Origin: Gnomoniopsis sp. IMI 355080
Lineage: Eukaryota; Ascomycota; Sordariomycetes; Diaporthales; Gnomoniaceae
Assembly (NCBI GenBank): GCA_027946555.1
Contig: JAPEVC010000096.1
Location: 1 to 64,000, forward strand
Direction: 5' to 3'
DNA length: 64,000 nucleotides
Shown: positions 23,188 through 34,217 of the stretch, piece by piece
How the letters are laid out: the number at the start of each line of letters is the position of its first letter
How positions within the stretch are numbered: position 1 is the stretch's first letter
The notes under the pieces: generated by a model
Database searches by the model: none
What the model saw: the letters and a program-made list of their open reading frames with translations, nothing else
Told to the model about the DNA's origin: nothing
Translations under genes and position numbers: made by a program

Positions 23188-24258
23188 TCACAAAGCGGAT
23201 GAGGTTTTGGGCAGAGGATCAATCAGCACAGCTGGGCCGGCCGGTATGATCAAAGGGACCTTGTCTTGAAATACCACTCTTCTCCTCGCCACAGCATATC
23301 CAGGGCCGTACAGCTTGAAAAACGGCTCCGTTGTGTGATAGAAAGCTCCTCTCGCTGCGCCATTTTCATCTCGGTCCCAGTACAACCGGCGTAGCCACAA
23401 ATATAGCTTGGGATAGTCATGGCGAATCGACTTGCGATTGCACATCATCACACTGTGATACGCTACGTCGAAGCGGATGAGTGTGGTGTAAAGTCGGATG
23501 TCTGCTTCTGTCAAGTGCTCGCCGAATAAATATGGTTCTCCGTGTTGAGCCAGTATGGCTTCCAGCCGATCCAGAGAGTCGAAGAGCGGATATATGTTAG
23601 TGTCATATGCTTCCTGGCTGGTCGCAAAGCCGGTCTTATATACCCCATTATTGACAGTCGCATATACCCACTCGTTCATGTCCTCGATACTTGTCCTCAA
23701 TCGCTGGGGGAATAATCCTCCCCCATCCCTCTCCTGGGTGCTCTCTTTCAAGGCCTCCGGAAGAAGGTCGTCAAACTCGGTATAGAACATGCGGATGATC
23801 TCACTACTTTCGTTATTCACCAGTGTATCCGTCTTTGTGTCCCACAGTACAGGGACTGTATATCGACCTATGTAGTTCGGGTCGGCATGTTCATAAAGCT
23901 GTTTAAGCTTCGTGAAACCGGCGTGTAGCGGGTCTTCTGCAGATGTTCCCCTCTTGCCATCGAAGCACCAACCTTCAGTGCCCGTCGATACCTGAATGAC
24001 GCCGATCATGGAGTCCAATCCCTTAAGTAATCGCACAATTAGAGTGCGATGCGCCCAGGGGCAGCCGGGAGAAATGTACAGAACATAACGGTCGGCCTCT
24101 GGCGGGTACTTCGATCCAGGTCCATTTGAGATGCAATCACGGAAAGTGCTCGCAGGTCGTGTGAAGTGACCATCTTTTTGATAGATCTATCGTGAATGTC
24201 AGTTGCTGTCTTTCCGCTTTGCGGCCCAATGGCTCACTTGGTCCGATGCCATGATCAT
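23188..24258 (-). CDS. Glutathionyl-hydroquinone reductase / omega-type GST (ECM4-like)
   Basis: Cytosolic thiol transferase of the Xi/omega class that removes glutathione from glutathionyl-quinones. A short exon 24238-24258 and the main exon 23188-24186 are joined over a 51-bp intron, giving 339 aa. The diagnostic catalytic motif CPWAHR is visible around residue 50 (SPGCPWAHRTLIVRLL). It is followed by YTVPVLWDTKTDTLVNNES, the thioredoxin-fold Pro and Glu-Ser glutathione-binding part, and then the all-helical domain (FGEHLTEADIRLYTTLIRFD). Two in-frame ATGs (24258 and 24252) can start the protein; an in-frame TAG just upstream shows the coding begins here. The length matches yeast Ecm4/Gto2 relatives. 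A role in quinone detoxification is a family inference. Confidence 0.93.
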
Positions 24259-25143
24259 CTATTGTATAGGTAATGTTCACTTTGCGAGAGGCGGTTGAAG
24301 TCGGAAGCTTCGAGCAGAACTCAGAAGGAGACTCGGTTTGGACTTAGATCAGTTCGTCAGACAAGTAATTGGAACAAAAGCTCTGCGATGCCAGCCGTCA
24401 ATACTTGCCCAGGTCCATTTACGCTGCTCTGCTGACAAATTATATCATATGAACATCTCTTATTGTGTTGGAGATGCCACACCGAGGCCCGGGCTGCCGG
24501 ACTCTCCGATCCAAGCTAGACATTGTAGTAAATCTTGGAGTCGGGGTATGCATCAGTGTCCCTGCATTTCTCCACATAGTGATGGAACAATCGTCGATGA
24601 TCTGCGAACTGCTCAATTTCAGACGAGATGGTAGATCTTCCTCATGCAGCAGTCAATACAGTACCAACGTGGCTCGTGGGTGACGATGCCATTGGCCTTC
24701 GGGGGGAGGTAACATTTAGACTTTAAGCATAAATGGCGCTTATCTTTCAGCAACTCCACCATTCCATGCACGTGGAACCCAACTTTGGTTGACAGCGCCA
24801 GTAGCGATGCGGGAGCACTAAAGTCACTCGGGCAGAACACCTAAAACGGATTGCCAATGCTTCACGATGTGACCATGATCGCTGCTGTTTCGTTGCACTA
24901 CGTGCCATAGTGGAGACACGGCGCCTGAAGCTTTGAACCTTCCCTTTTGACAAGACTCAAAGCGAAGTCAGACCCTGCGACCATTCGGAAATAATTTAGA
25001 AAGAGGGCAATGCTACGGTGTGGGTGCTCTACGAGGCAGAATGTCAATAGTTATAATATACGTGGCTGGTGCCTTTGCAATGGATCACGACACCTACCTT
25101 TGATGACATTGTCTTCCGAACAACTGCCTCCACCGACGCTGCA
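24259..25143. other. Intergenic, divergent promoters
   Basis: Shared upstream region of the GST (-) and NLP (+) genes. Only shadow-like frames are present; no gene was seen. Confidence 0.6.
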
Positions 25144-25986
25144 ATGTCCCTAGTACGCATTCTGATCTTGGTCGGCTTGACCGTCTTCGTCGATGCAGCC
25201 GCACTATATCCGCGAGGCACTATCGCCTCCGACCAGATTGTTGGCTTTCCAGAAACTGTGCCCAGTGGCACTACTGGTACGGTCTACAAAGCTTACCAGC
25301 CGTTGCTCCACGTAGCCAACGGCTGTGTTCCTTTCCCCGGCGTGGACGCTGCCGGAGACACGAAGTCAGTAGCATCTGTGTTTATTGTAGAGGCCAAATC
25401 ACAGATTGCTGACCTGTATATGCTTATTACAGCGCCGGATTGAATCCCACAGGCGATACGAACGGGGGCTGCAGCTCGAATACTGGACAAGTATATGTGC
25501 GCGGCGCATCATCGCGTGGGTTGTATGCACTCATGTACTCATGGTCAGTACCTACTTACCCAGCTCGATGAGTGACTTTGTCAGCATTACTGAAAAAGAA
25601 CAAGGTATTTTCCCAAGGATTCGCCTTTGAGCGGCCTGGGACACCGTCACGACTGGGAGGCTGCAATTGTCTGGCTTAACAGCGCAACTACGACCTCTGC
25701 GAGCAACGTTGTCGCAGTTTGTCCATCCCAACATGGTGACTGGGAGTGTACTACTAGCGGCTTCACCCTGTCCGGAACAAAGCCGCTGATTGAGTATCGA
25801 AGCGACTTTCCCCTTGACCATGCCATGTTCACCACCACAACTGTGGGAGGAAGTCAGCCTCTGATCGCCTGGGAAAGCCTTCCCGCCGCGGCTCAGAATG
25901 CATTGCAGACGACGGATTTTGGGGATGCCAATGTGCCGTTCAAAGATTCTACTTTCACGAATAATTTGGCTGCCGCAACGTTCTAG
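25144..25986 (+). CDS. Necrosis- and ethylene-inducing-like protein (NLP, NPP1 domain)
   Basis: Secreted cytolysin-like protein of the NLP family. Established members bind plant sphingolipids and damage eudicot membranes, but many fungal NLPs are not cytotoxic. Three exons, 25144-25364, 25433-25543 and 25605-25986, give 237 aa, the usual type 1 length, and each junction keeps phase. An N-terminal hydrophobic signal peptide of ~18-20 residues is followed by the NPP1 domain. The diagnostic heptapeptide GHRHDWE, with metal-binding residues, is intact at the start of exon 3. A cysteine pair typical of type 1 NLPs appears in the first half. Start: the ATG at 25144 places the signal peptide at the N-terminus; an upstream in-frame ATG at 25069 would bury it. 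No frameshift or internal stop was seen. Whether it is toxic cannot be told from sequence. Confidence 0.93.
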
Positions 25987-26837
25987 GCTATCCACCTCCT
26001 GTGGCAAGATTGGTCAAGGGCGTTCCGATTACCAAAAGCCCTGGAAGAGACAGATCGAGTTGAAGACAAGGCCGTGCAGGAAAAAAGCAGGCACCTGGGC
26101 CCAACCGAGAACTTACAAGTTCACCTAAGCTGTCATATCCCGAGACATGCGCCCATGTATAAACAGATATTTCACTTCAACTACGACCCAAGCAGACATT
26201 TCTCACTAATTTGAAAGTGTATTTCATTTGCCTGATGACATACTACCGGGAAGGCATTCTCCCTGCGATGGTACTTGGGACTTCATGTGTCTATCTATAG
26301 GATGAAGTGCTCGGGTGATTACCTACCTGCTACCTTGATAGGTAGGTATACAGGGTAAAATTCAATTTCGCAATTTATTGAGAAAAGGAAGCGAGTACCT
26401 CAGCCTCTCAAACAGATAATCGACGCTTATAGTCGCATGCGACATAAAGGCTCGTTCCGGGGTGCTTGAATACCAAGGCATATATATCTGGCGTGCCTCA
26501 ACAAACCGGCATCGATTATAAGCCAAGTAATGCGCTTAGCGATCATCAGACATCAAAGACTTCCTATTCATTCATCAATGTTTCCGTGTTGCAATTTCCT
26601 TGATGACATCACAAAAGTCTGTGTGGTGGGCCCGATTTATAAGCAGGCAAGAAGTTTGCAATCAAGAATATAATAATATAAATATTACCGGACACCTTGA
26701 GCGTACACAGCAGCTGCAAGACAATTTCTAAGAGATTAATGACCAGTCAAGCGAGTTCCAAAGACCAAAAGGACGATACCACCGAGTGGCTTCAAACATT
26801 ACCACCGAGCCAACCACCAACAACTGCACTTTGAGTC
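25987..26837. other. Intergenic
   Basis: NLP 3' flank and the promoter of the oxidoreductase gene. It has a near-palindromic TACCTACCTGC...GATAGGTAGGTA (about 26320-26350) but no gene. Confidence 0.55.
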
Positions 26838-28062
26838 ATGGCTGTCGACACAAGGCGCTGGGTATTAGACGAAGCACAGCAGGGACTATCTTCGCTTCAC
26901 CTCGAGTCGAATTCTCCAATCAGGCCAGCAGATAGTCTGGGGCCTGAAGAAGTCCTCGTAGAGATACATGCAGCATCCTTGAACTACCGAGATCTTGTCC
27001 TCGCTAAAGTCAGCAGCCTGGCGCAGCCTGTGAACCTCATGGCTGGGACCACACCTCCTTCTTTGCTAAAGAAATATAAGACTAACTCGCCTCTAGGGCA
27101 AGGCCCCTGGTGGGATCCAGCTTCCTGCGTTGCCGAACGTAGTCCCCGGATCTGATGGCGCAGGCACGGTACTCGCCGTTGGTTCGGAGGTGGACTGGCT
27201 AGACATCGGCGACCATGTCGTGACACACATGGTTTCGTGCAGGGCAGATGACCATATGCCCAGCATGTTGGATGATGTTGTCCACGGCCTAGGCCAAGAG
27301 CTTAACGGCACACTTTGTCGTCGAGGCGTCTTCCACCACACATGCCTCGTTCCCATGCCAAAAAACATGAGCTTCGAGGAGGCGGCTACGTTGACATGTT
27401 CCGGTTTGACAGCCTGGAATGCATTGATGGGACTACCATCCATGGCGGTGAAGGAAGGGGATTGGATACTCGTCCAGGGAACGGGCGGCGTCAGCGTCGC
27501 CGCTTTGCAGGTGAGCCCCTGTGTCCCTCACAGACCAGGTATTGGTTTTGTCACTGACACACGGGAGTAGATTGCCGTTGCAGTAGGTGCGAATGTGATC
27601 GCCATTACAAGCTCCGCTCCAAGAGGTGAGAGACTGAAGGCGCTCGGAGCCAAGCATGTCATCAATTATAGAGAGCAGACGAAATGGGGCGAGATCGCCA
27701 AGTCACTCACTCCGGACAAGCGCGGCGTGGACCACGTCATTGATGTCGTCGGATCCAAGACACTTGCACAATCACTAGAAGCAGTTCGAGTCCACGGACT
27801 AATCACGATAGCCGGCATGGTCGGGGGTGGAGGAGCTGAGAAGGAACCAGGCGTCATGAGCGCCATGTGGAGGCACTGCATGTTCCGGGGCATCATCCTT
27901 GGATCTCGCAAAATGTTTTTGGACATGGTCAAGTTCATGGAGGAGGGCAATGTCAAACCGGCCGTCGACGATGTTTCGTATCCCCTGCAAAACGCCAAAG
28001 CCGCCTACGAGAGATTAGAGCGGCAGGATCATTTTTCGAAAGTGGTTATTACAATGAGCTAA
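26838..28062 (+). CDS. Medium-chain dehydrogenase/reductase (quinone-reductase / alcohol dehydrogenase type)
   Basis: NAD(P)H-dependent oxidoreductase of the MDR superfamily. Exons 26838-27008, 27097-27510 and 27571-28062 each end in phase 0 and give 358 aa. The N-terminal GroES-like domain shows EVLVEIHAASLNYRDLVLAKG and VVPGSDGAGTVLAVGSEV. The Rossmann domain has the nucleotide loop GTGGVSVAALQ, then ALGAKHVINY and GVDHVIDVVGS. The Cys that ligates the catalytic zinc in classical alcohol dehydrogenases is replaced (SLNYRDL), so it is probably a zinc-independent quinone- or enone-reductase-like member; the substrate is unknown. A third-exon frame ends in a conventional C-terminus (HFSKVVITMS). 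Confidence 0.92.
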
Positions 28063-28702
28063 ACATTCTTGCGCCTGGGAACATGCATTTAGGGCGCACA
28101 TTCAGCGTGAAAACCTCCGAGGCCGTATTATCGCTTCAATTTCAAGACAGATTCCTCTTCACAGCCTCGTGGTCTTAATCAAGGCCAAACATTCAAGAAT
28201 TTGACCAATAGTCTTACATCCTGGAGGTGAACCGCACACGGTGTAAGATCACACAAGGCTCGCACTGTCGAGGTCCCCAGATCATCCATGATCGTAGTAT
28301 GCCTTTTTCAACTCACTGAATAAGCGGCAATTTTGAAGCCGTAACTAGACACTAACGACTCTTTGTATTCTGGTGATTTGTCATGAAACTCATTATGGTG
28401 ACTCGAGCGAATTGGTTCTCACGAAGACGCATCTCATGCCTACCTTTGCTTTCACGGTGCGCTCTAGCCGCGGACCATCTTGTCGACCGCTACATCATAC
28501 CTGACATTGAGATTCAATTCAATGCTATAGACTTAGACTCCACCTCTTGGGAAAGACCGTGGAAGCAAGTACCAATACTGGACGCTCTATTGATGCTGCG
28601 GCCCCAAACACCTCTGATTGGACCCCAGGAGACCAGTTGATTCTTTGACTGGCTCGTTCTATAAGTCTATGTCTGCCAGAAACAAGAGAGTGCTAATACA
28701 TA
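28063..28702. other. Intergenic, between convergent genes
   Basis: 3' flanks of the oxidoreductase (+) and histidine phosphatase (-) genes. An 85-codon open frame at 28383-28640 has no protein-like features. Confidence 0.6.
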
Positions 28703-29443
28703 TCAATTAGGCTTGACGTTGGGCGGCAGCTCTATATCGACACCAGGCGGCAGCTCCTCGTCCGGCAAGCCGATGCCAATATCCACGATCTCGTCAAAGC
28801 TGCGACCCATACCGCCAGTGCCCTTGGTGAGATCCCACTGCTTCAACTTGAACGGGCCCGAGGGATCGTTCCGCTCCTCGATATCATACACTCGGAAGTC
28901 CGCGTTGAAGTAATGATCACCAGTGACAGCCTGTCTCATGAAGCCCGAGTGCGAGACCACAACAATGACCTTCTCCGGCCGGTGATACAACTCCTCCAGG
29001 TCGGACTGTGCACGTGCAATCAGGTTCGCCTTTTTGTACTTGTACTTGGCGCCAGCTGGAGAGGTCTTGTCCGGATACACTGGGTCGACTTTGCTGAAGT
29101 CGATCTGCGGGAATTCGGCAGCAATGACCGGAATGGGCGAGCCAGTGTCGCACGGCTTGGCCGAGTTCTCCTGCCAGCCTGCGTGCGCCTCGATAGGAAT
29201 GCCCTTTTCAATGAGAAAGCCGAGGGAGAGTACCGTGGTCTCACAAGTGCGGCGCATGGCGCTCGAGATAATGAGGCCAATGTTGGAGGCCAGGTCTTTG
29301 GGGAGCTTCTCCTGAAGGGCTAGACTGAGCTCGGCACATTGCGCGCGGCCCAGATCAGAGAGTGGAGGATCCGCGATGGAGTAGTCTTGTGCAACATTAT
29401 GAAGGGCTTGCGCATGCCTGATCAAAATCAAAGTAGGAGACAT
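28703..29443 (-). CDS. Histidine phosphatase superfamily protein (phosphoglycerate-mutase-like)
   Basis: An intronless 246-aa protein from the ATG at 29443 (MSPTLILIRHAQALHN). The RHAQ motif at residues ~9-12 supplies the phospho-acceptor His. Other superfamily features are LSDLGRAQC, a central SSAMRRTCETT (second Arg and acid region) and VVVSHSGFMRQ near residue 170 (second catalytic His). The ~60-residue tail after this is polar and Pro/Glu-rich. Fungal relatives are small phosphatases of unknown substrate. An ATG 36 bases upstream is possible but adds an unconserved-looking leader. Confidence 0.9.
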   Translation of the reverse strand: MSPTLILIRHAQALHNVAQDYSIADPPLSDLGRAQCAELSLALQEKLPKDLASNIGLIISSAMRRTCETTVLSLGFLIEKGIPIEAHAGWQENSAKPCDTGSPIPVIAAEFPQIDFSKVDPVYPDKTSPAGAKYKYKKANLIARAQSDLEELYHRPEKVIVVVSHSGFMRQAVTGDHYFNADFRVYDIEERNDPSGPFKLKQWDLTKGTGGMGRSFDEIVDIGIGLPDEELPPGVDIELPPNVKPN

Positions 29444-30010
29444 TTTCACGAAGGCGGACTGGTCGAACCACCCTATCACTTTGCAGTAAATTGTTTAGGT
29501 AGGTAAGTAGCCAGAAAGTGGGCGGTGGTCGATTCGAAATCAGGACCTGTAAGGCGACCAGTGTTTTAGCTTGACTAGTGGATATGCTGAGGTAACACAG
29601 CCCCACAAAATAAGTACGCCAGGCAGTACTATATAGGCTCTGACCCTGGGTACATCAGCCCTAAAACACGCCGGGAGCTAAGGACCTAGGTAGCTGATAG
29701 GTGTTAATTGTTTCCTACCTAGATCATCCTCCCCCTCAGCCTCGTCGATGGAACCATGGACGAGGATCAGCGAGGATCTTTGGGAAACGATTTTCCCTTG
29801 GGGCATTCATGATCGTCACTAGGATTATCACTGGACGACTTTTTGGACAACTTTGCATTTGCTGCGGGATCTTGGCGACAGTGTCTTTCCCACATGGAAT
29901 CAGTTCGGTACTTATTACTCTATGTAGCTTGAAGTGTTCGGCCTCCCGGGCAGTCCACTTCAGACTATCTAATTATCCGTGACTACAATATGCGATCTGT
30001 CAAGTACCGC
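29444..30010. other. Intergenic
   Basis: Promoter of the phosphatase gene and 3' flank of the hydrolase gene. Partial copies of the CCTAGGTA element occur here. No gene was seen. Confidence 0.55.
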
Positions 30011-31678
30011 TTAAGCACGCCGTCCTTCTCTGAAAGGGCTCCCCAGCCTCTTGTCGCGATAGCAGTACATGTGCACGATTTGCTGCACCGTGGGCCGATT
30101 GCTCTGCGTCAACACTACCTCTCCGTGGCCCACGCCGTCTAGGTATATGAGCTCCAACTCCCCCATCCCCGTCCATCTCTTAACCGACATTTTGAACTCC
30201 TCCTCGCGCTGCTCCCCACAGTCGTAGCAGTTCACATCCCAGTAGCAAATGCAGCTTGCGACCGCCTTCGTATGCACAATGTCATCCTCGGATCCCAGGA
30301 CCACCGTCGTCCGCCGCTCCATCAGCTGCTCCCTGGACAGCGCCATGTCGCGCCATTGCGCTCCCAGCGCCCGAGCCAGCACAGAGGCCGCTGAAGGATC
30401 ACGGGACAAGCCCCACCAGATCGCCCACTGAGACGCGGAGCGTGGTTTGCGCCTCGTGAGGCTGTAGGCAACGTCGGGGAGGTGGAGGAGGAGGGACAGC
30501 GGATCGAGGAGGAGGATCGAGTCGATGCGCGCGTCCAACTTCGGATGTTGCAGCAGCGCGTTCACGAGCAGCGTGCCGTAGTCGTGGGCCACGAGGACGA
30601 AGTCATCGTAGACGGTCCCGTGCTGGTACAAGATGTTGAGGATGCCATCAGCGAACTCATTTCCAAAGGCCATCGGCGGGCAGATCCGGTTAGACACAGG
30701 GAGGAGCTCGATAGCAAGGATGCCAATGTCGGGCGGGACTTGGTTGAGCCACGGCAGATGAGGGGGCAGACCGATGCCGCCGCCGTGGATGAATACGATA
30801 GGTCGATGGGTGCTAGACTTGTGTGGTCTAGAGAAGTAAGAGATCCCAGGGGCGGCCGATACGTCGGGAGACAGCAGAATCAGAGGTCGGAAAGGGAAGA
30901 TCTTGAAGAAGGTGAGACGAGGCTGGCGGTAAAAGCTGAAACCTTTGATCAGAAGGAAGATGCTAGCCCCCAGGTCCGCAATGCCAACTAGCTATGTTCG
31001 CAGGTCGTTGTTAGCACGGGGCTGAAGCGGAGACAGAAATGGAAATCAAGGAGAGGAAGAGAAAGGAAGAGAAAGGAAGAGGGAAAAGGAGTCTTTGGCT
31101 GGTTGACTTACCGTGTAGAAAAAGAGACTGCGGTGCGAGAATTTGACCGGGTCGCAGCCCGGTCTCAGCGCCTTTGCATCGCCGCGACCTGGTTTGAACG
31201 AGAACCCAAGCCGCTCCTCGAGCTCCTCGATATACTCCTCCAGCTCCACCTCATCCGCCCCGGCGGCACCATCTCGTCCAAACAGCGACCAGAGCAGCCA
31301 GTCCTTGAGATTGTCCCTCCGTATGTCCTCCAAGTGCGCCTTGCCAAACCAGCCGCGGACGTATTCCTCCACGTCGGGCACATTATCTATACCGCGGTAG
31401 AACGCCTGCTCCCTCTCTGCTCTCGACAGCGCCCTGGAAACGGGACGCTGTGCCTGACGCAGCCGACGCTGGAATGGAAGGAACCAGGCGAGATACCAGA
31501 CTATCTCGATGGCGCCGAAGACCTCGACGACGATGGAGAAAGGATTAGTGATGCCCTTCACTCCTCCGGTCACCGCCGCGACGATAAAGTAGGCGAAACA
31601 TATGAGGCCGACGTAGCTAAAGAGGAAGATGGCAGCGCGCACAAGGATTAATTCCGGCTTTGTGTTGCCTATAAGCAT
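30011..31678 (-). CDS. Membrane-anchored alpha/beta hydrolase with Asp at the nucleophile position
   Basis: Exons 31112-31678 and 30011-30991 give 515 aa across a 120-bp purine-rich intron. Two hydrophobic segments near residues 10-35 and 45-65 anchor the N-terminus. A polar, partly charged linker precedes the hydrolase domain, which starts near residue 250 with the oxyanion segment PIVFIHGGGIGL. The nucleophile elbow is VAHDYGT, with Asp at about residue 326 (codon GAC at 30581-30583) where most fungal relatives of this domain would be expected to carry Ser. The acid region (VLGSEDDIV) and the catalytic His (DGVGHGEVV) are present. Asp nucleophiles are known in epoxide hydrolases and haloalkane dehalogenases (GHDWG-type elbows). 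Either the reaction differs or this protein is catalytically altered. The overall family is a conserved but uncharacterised fungal membrane hydrolase. Confidence 0.87.
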
Positions 31679-34217
31679 GTTGACAAAGAGGCGCTGTAAG
31701 CTTCCACTGCAAATATTTACATCGTCGAATTAGCCTAGGTAACAGGCACAAACAGGTCACAAACGTGATAGCGCTTTTCCTCGTTTTCAAGTCTCAAGGT
31801 CAGCGTTGAAGCCGGATCAGCTGGAGAGATGCCCATTGTCATATATTACTTGGCAGATGCACTATCCAAAAGCTATTGGTGTCTACAGAACACTGCAATA
31901 CCTAGATAGACATGTCCCGTCCGATGGCGCGTTTCACCCACCACGACGTGTTTGATGCCGTGAATGCGGTGCCATGCAGACTCAGGCGTACAAAGATAGA
32001 TCTTGCTTATTGGTGCAGTGTGGCTAGAAGCGATACTGCAAGTGATAGCATAGGAGAGCAGAAGCGCCGGTCAAGAATTTGCCTATTTTGGGGAAGTACT
32101 GACTGCCCGATTGGCCTGTCGACAAGGTGCCGAGCTCTGCAACGGGGAAGCACTGAAACGTTGAAGTCGTAGTCGCTAATCTTCATACAGAAAGCTCAGG
32201 CCGCAACTCCGAACATGACCTGATTAGGGCTGAATCAAAGCATGAAGGTTTCAAGGTAGGGAGCAATCCCTTACGCTCAATGTCAACGACTCAACGTTGA
32301 ACTGTTTCGGGAAACCATGCGTCCATCCACACGCAGACACGCATATAGATAGACCAACCGTTGTGGATATGTGAGTATATAGACTCCCCTTTGTCTCTAT
32401 GTTATGTGAGTTGGTTCTGTATTCCGGTTGCTGAATTGCGTATATGTGGAGGAAGCATTCTTTACATAGCAGATCCGACAAGAGCACGAACGCAGGATCT
32501 CGTTGCCCATTCTGCGGGCCTGTAAACCTTGGAATATCATGATATGACATATCTGTGCGCGAAGTTTATCGGCAAATCCTTGCTGTCACCCGATGTCGAT
32601 GTATATATAACCTGTATCCGAGCTCCCGTAAACTTACAGGACGCGTCTGCAAAAACAACGCCTGGATTATAAAACGGCGTCTCCGCCTGAGTCCCTGCCA
32701 GCAGTAGTCCTGCCAATAAGTGTTCTGCAACCCATAATATTGAGGACGCAAGTGGAAGGTGTGCGCCTGGCCGCACTCTCACTCCTGAGTCCTCATGCCG
32801 CCCAGATGTTGATTGATACCTCTGTGAAAAGAATGTATCCGGGCAAAAACGCACTTCAAAGCGCAGACATGTTCCCCTTGGACATACTGGTGGAATGTTC
32901 CTCAAGAAAATGGGACGTTCATCTGGATTGCTACTAGGGGTACTAGTTGTGAACTTCTCACGTAGACTCGCAGCAGGATAGCACCACAATCTCTCACTTG
33001 AACGAGACACTGGCTCTATCAGAAGCTCCTGTGAATCATCTTTTCAGACGTCGGCACGGCACCCATTAATTCTCGCATGGATAGATAGGACATGGTATTT
33101 GGGACTCAAACTCATGGTCACAATGTAACATCAAGCACGAGTAGGCTTGTGGCAAACAAGGCGACCATGCGTGTGTTGCATTTTCATCTGATAAATGATA
33201 TTCTCTCCCAGGGCTCGATTCGTTGCAGCTGATTGCAATATGAATTGTATCAATCCCAGGGACATAAGCCCAGTAATGGAGGCCATTGCTGCCCTTTTAC
33301 TGGCCCCAGCACCTGGGCGCAAATACAAGAATCCTACACCTTTCTCGCGCCCACTCTGTCCGCCCATCACTGAAGGTAGAGGAGAAGCGAAGGAGCGTTG
33401 AGAGCTACCTATCTAGATTATTATAGAATCGGTAGAAGGGGTGGTGCTATACACCACAGCCTGAGTGAAAAATAAGTGAGTAATGTTGTCATTGGCCCCT
33501 CGATCTAGCATCTTGTTCCACATTGCATAGTTAGTCCTTCACGTACGCCTGCCTCATTCCCTGGTTGTACTTCACTTCCCAGTTCCAATTTTCATCCGGA
33601 GGCCACTTGGCCCCGGTTCAGAAAGCGCGCGTAACTGCAACGCATTACCTGCATATATCCTTTGATCTCAACTCGAAGCACCTGTGCAGAGCCATGGAGT
33701 TCTGACAGCCGTCTCGGTCGTGGAAGAACACCTAGTGCATACAAATGTGGTGGCTCACTGATTAAGGTATGCTGGCTGGCAACTCGTCATCATGGATGGT
33801 GCTTTGCAAACATTGAAGGTGCGGATCCCCTCAGTGATGTGCTCCCTCTCTCGTATGTGACCAAAAGATCGAATCTCTCTGTCATCTATGTGTTAAGCCA
33901 CATAGATGTATGTGGTGAGAAGTCATCCTTCTGAATTGGAAATGAGAGGTAGTCGAGTTCTTTAATAGCAAGCATTAACAGTAACTACGGTATTTTTTTT
34001 AGCCCTGCCGCCTCTGGCAAGGATCAGTATGGTATCAATTCTCGACACGTACTGTGCACTGTGCACTGTGCACTTTGTTGCCGCATCCCTCGGCAGGCAA
34101 GTTCAAGTTGCTGGAAGCCCTTTGCTATAAGCTTAAGCACCTGCAAGCAACACTGGAGCAAAGCTGTCCACTCACCCTATCAAAACCTCAAGTTGATGGT
34201 CTAGACTTCTCGTCATC
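31679..34217. other. Gene-free stretch of about 2.5 kb
   Basis: No frame with convincing composition. The 157-codon open frame at 32537-33010 (-) lacks recognisable features. A small tandem repeat lies at 34051-34074. Confidence 0.5.
34051..34074 (+). repeat. 7-bp tandem repeat
   Basis: The unit ACTGTGC is repeated three times and followed by a partial copy, about 145 bp before the CTNNBL1-like gene's ATG. Each junction creates the palindrome GTGCAC. Confidence 0.9.

Noticed and set aside
23188..28062. GST, NLP and oxidoreductase as a toxin or secondary-metabolite cluster
   Set aside because: No backbone synthase (PKS, NRPS, terpene cyclase) or pathway regulator is present; the genes look independently placed.
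32537..33010. 157-codon minus-strand frame as a secreted or other gene
   Set aside because: No signal peptide or domain, low-quality composition, and in a stretch with competing frames.
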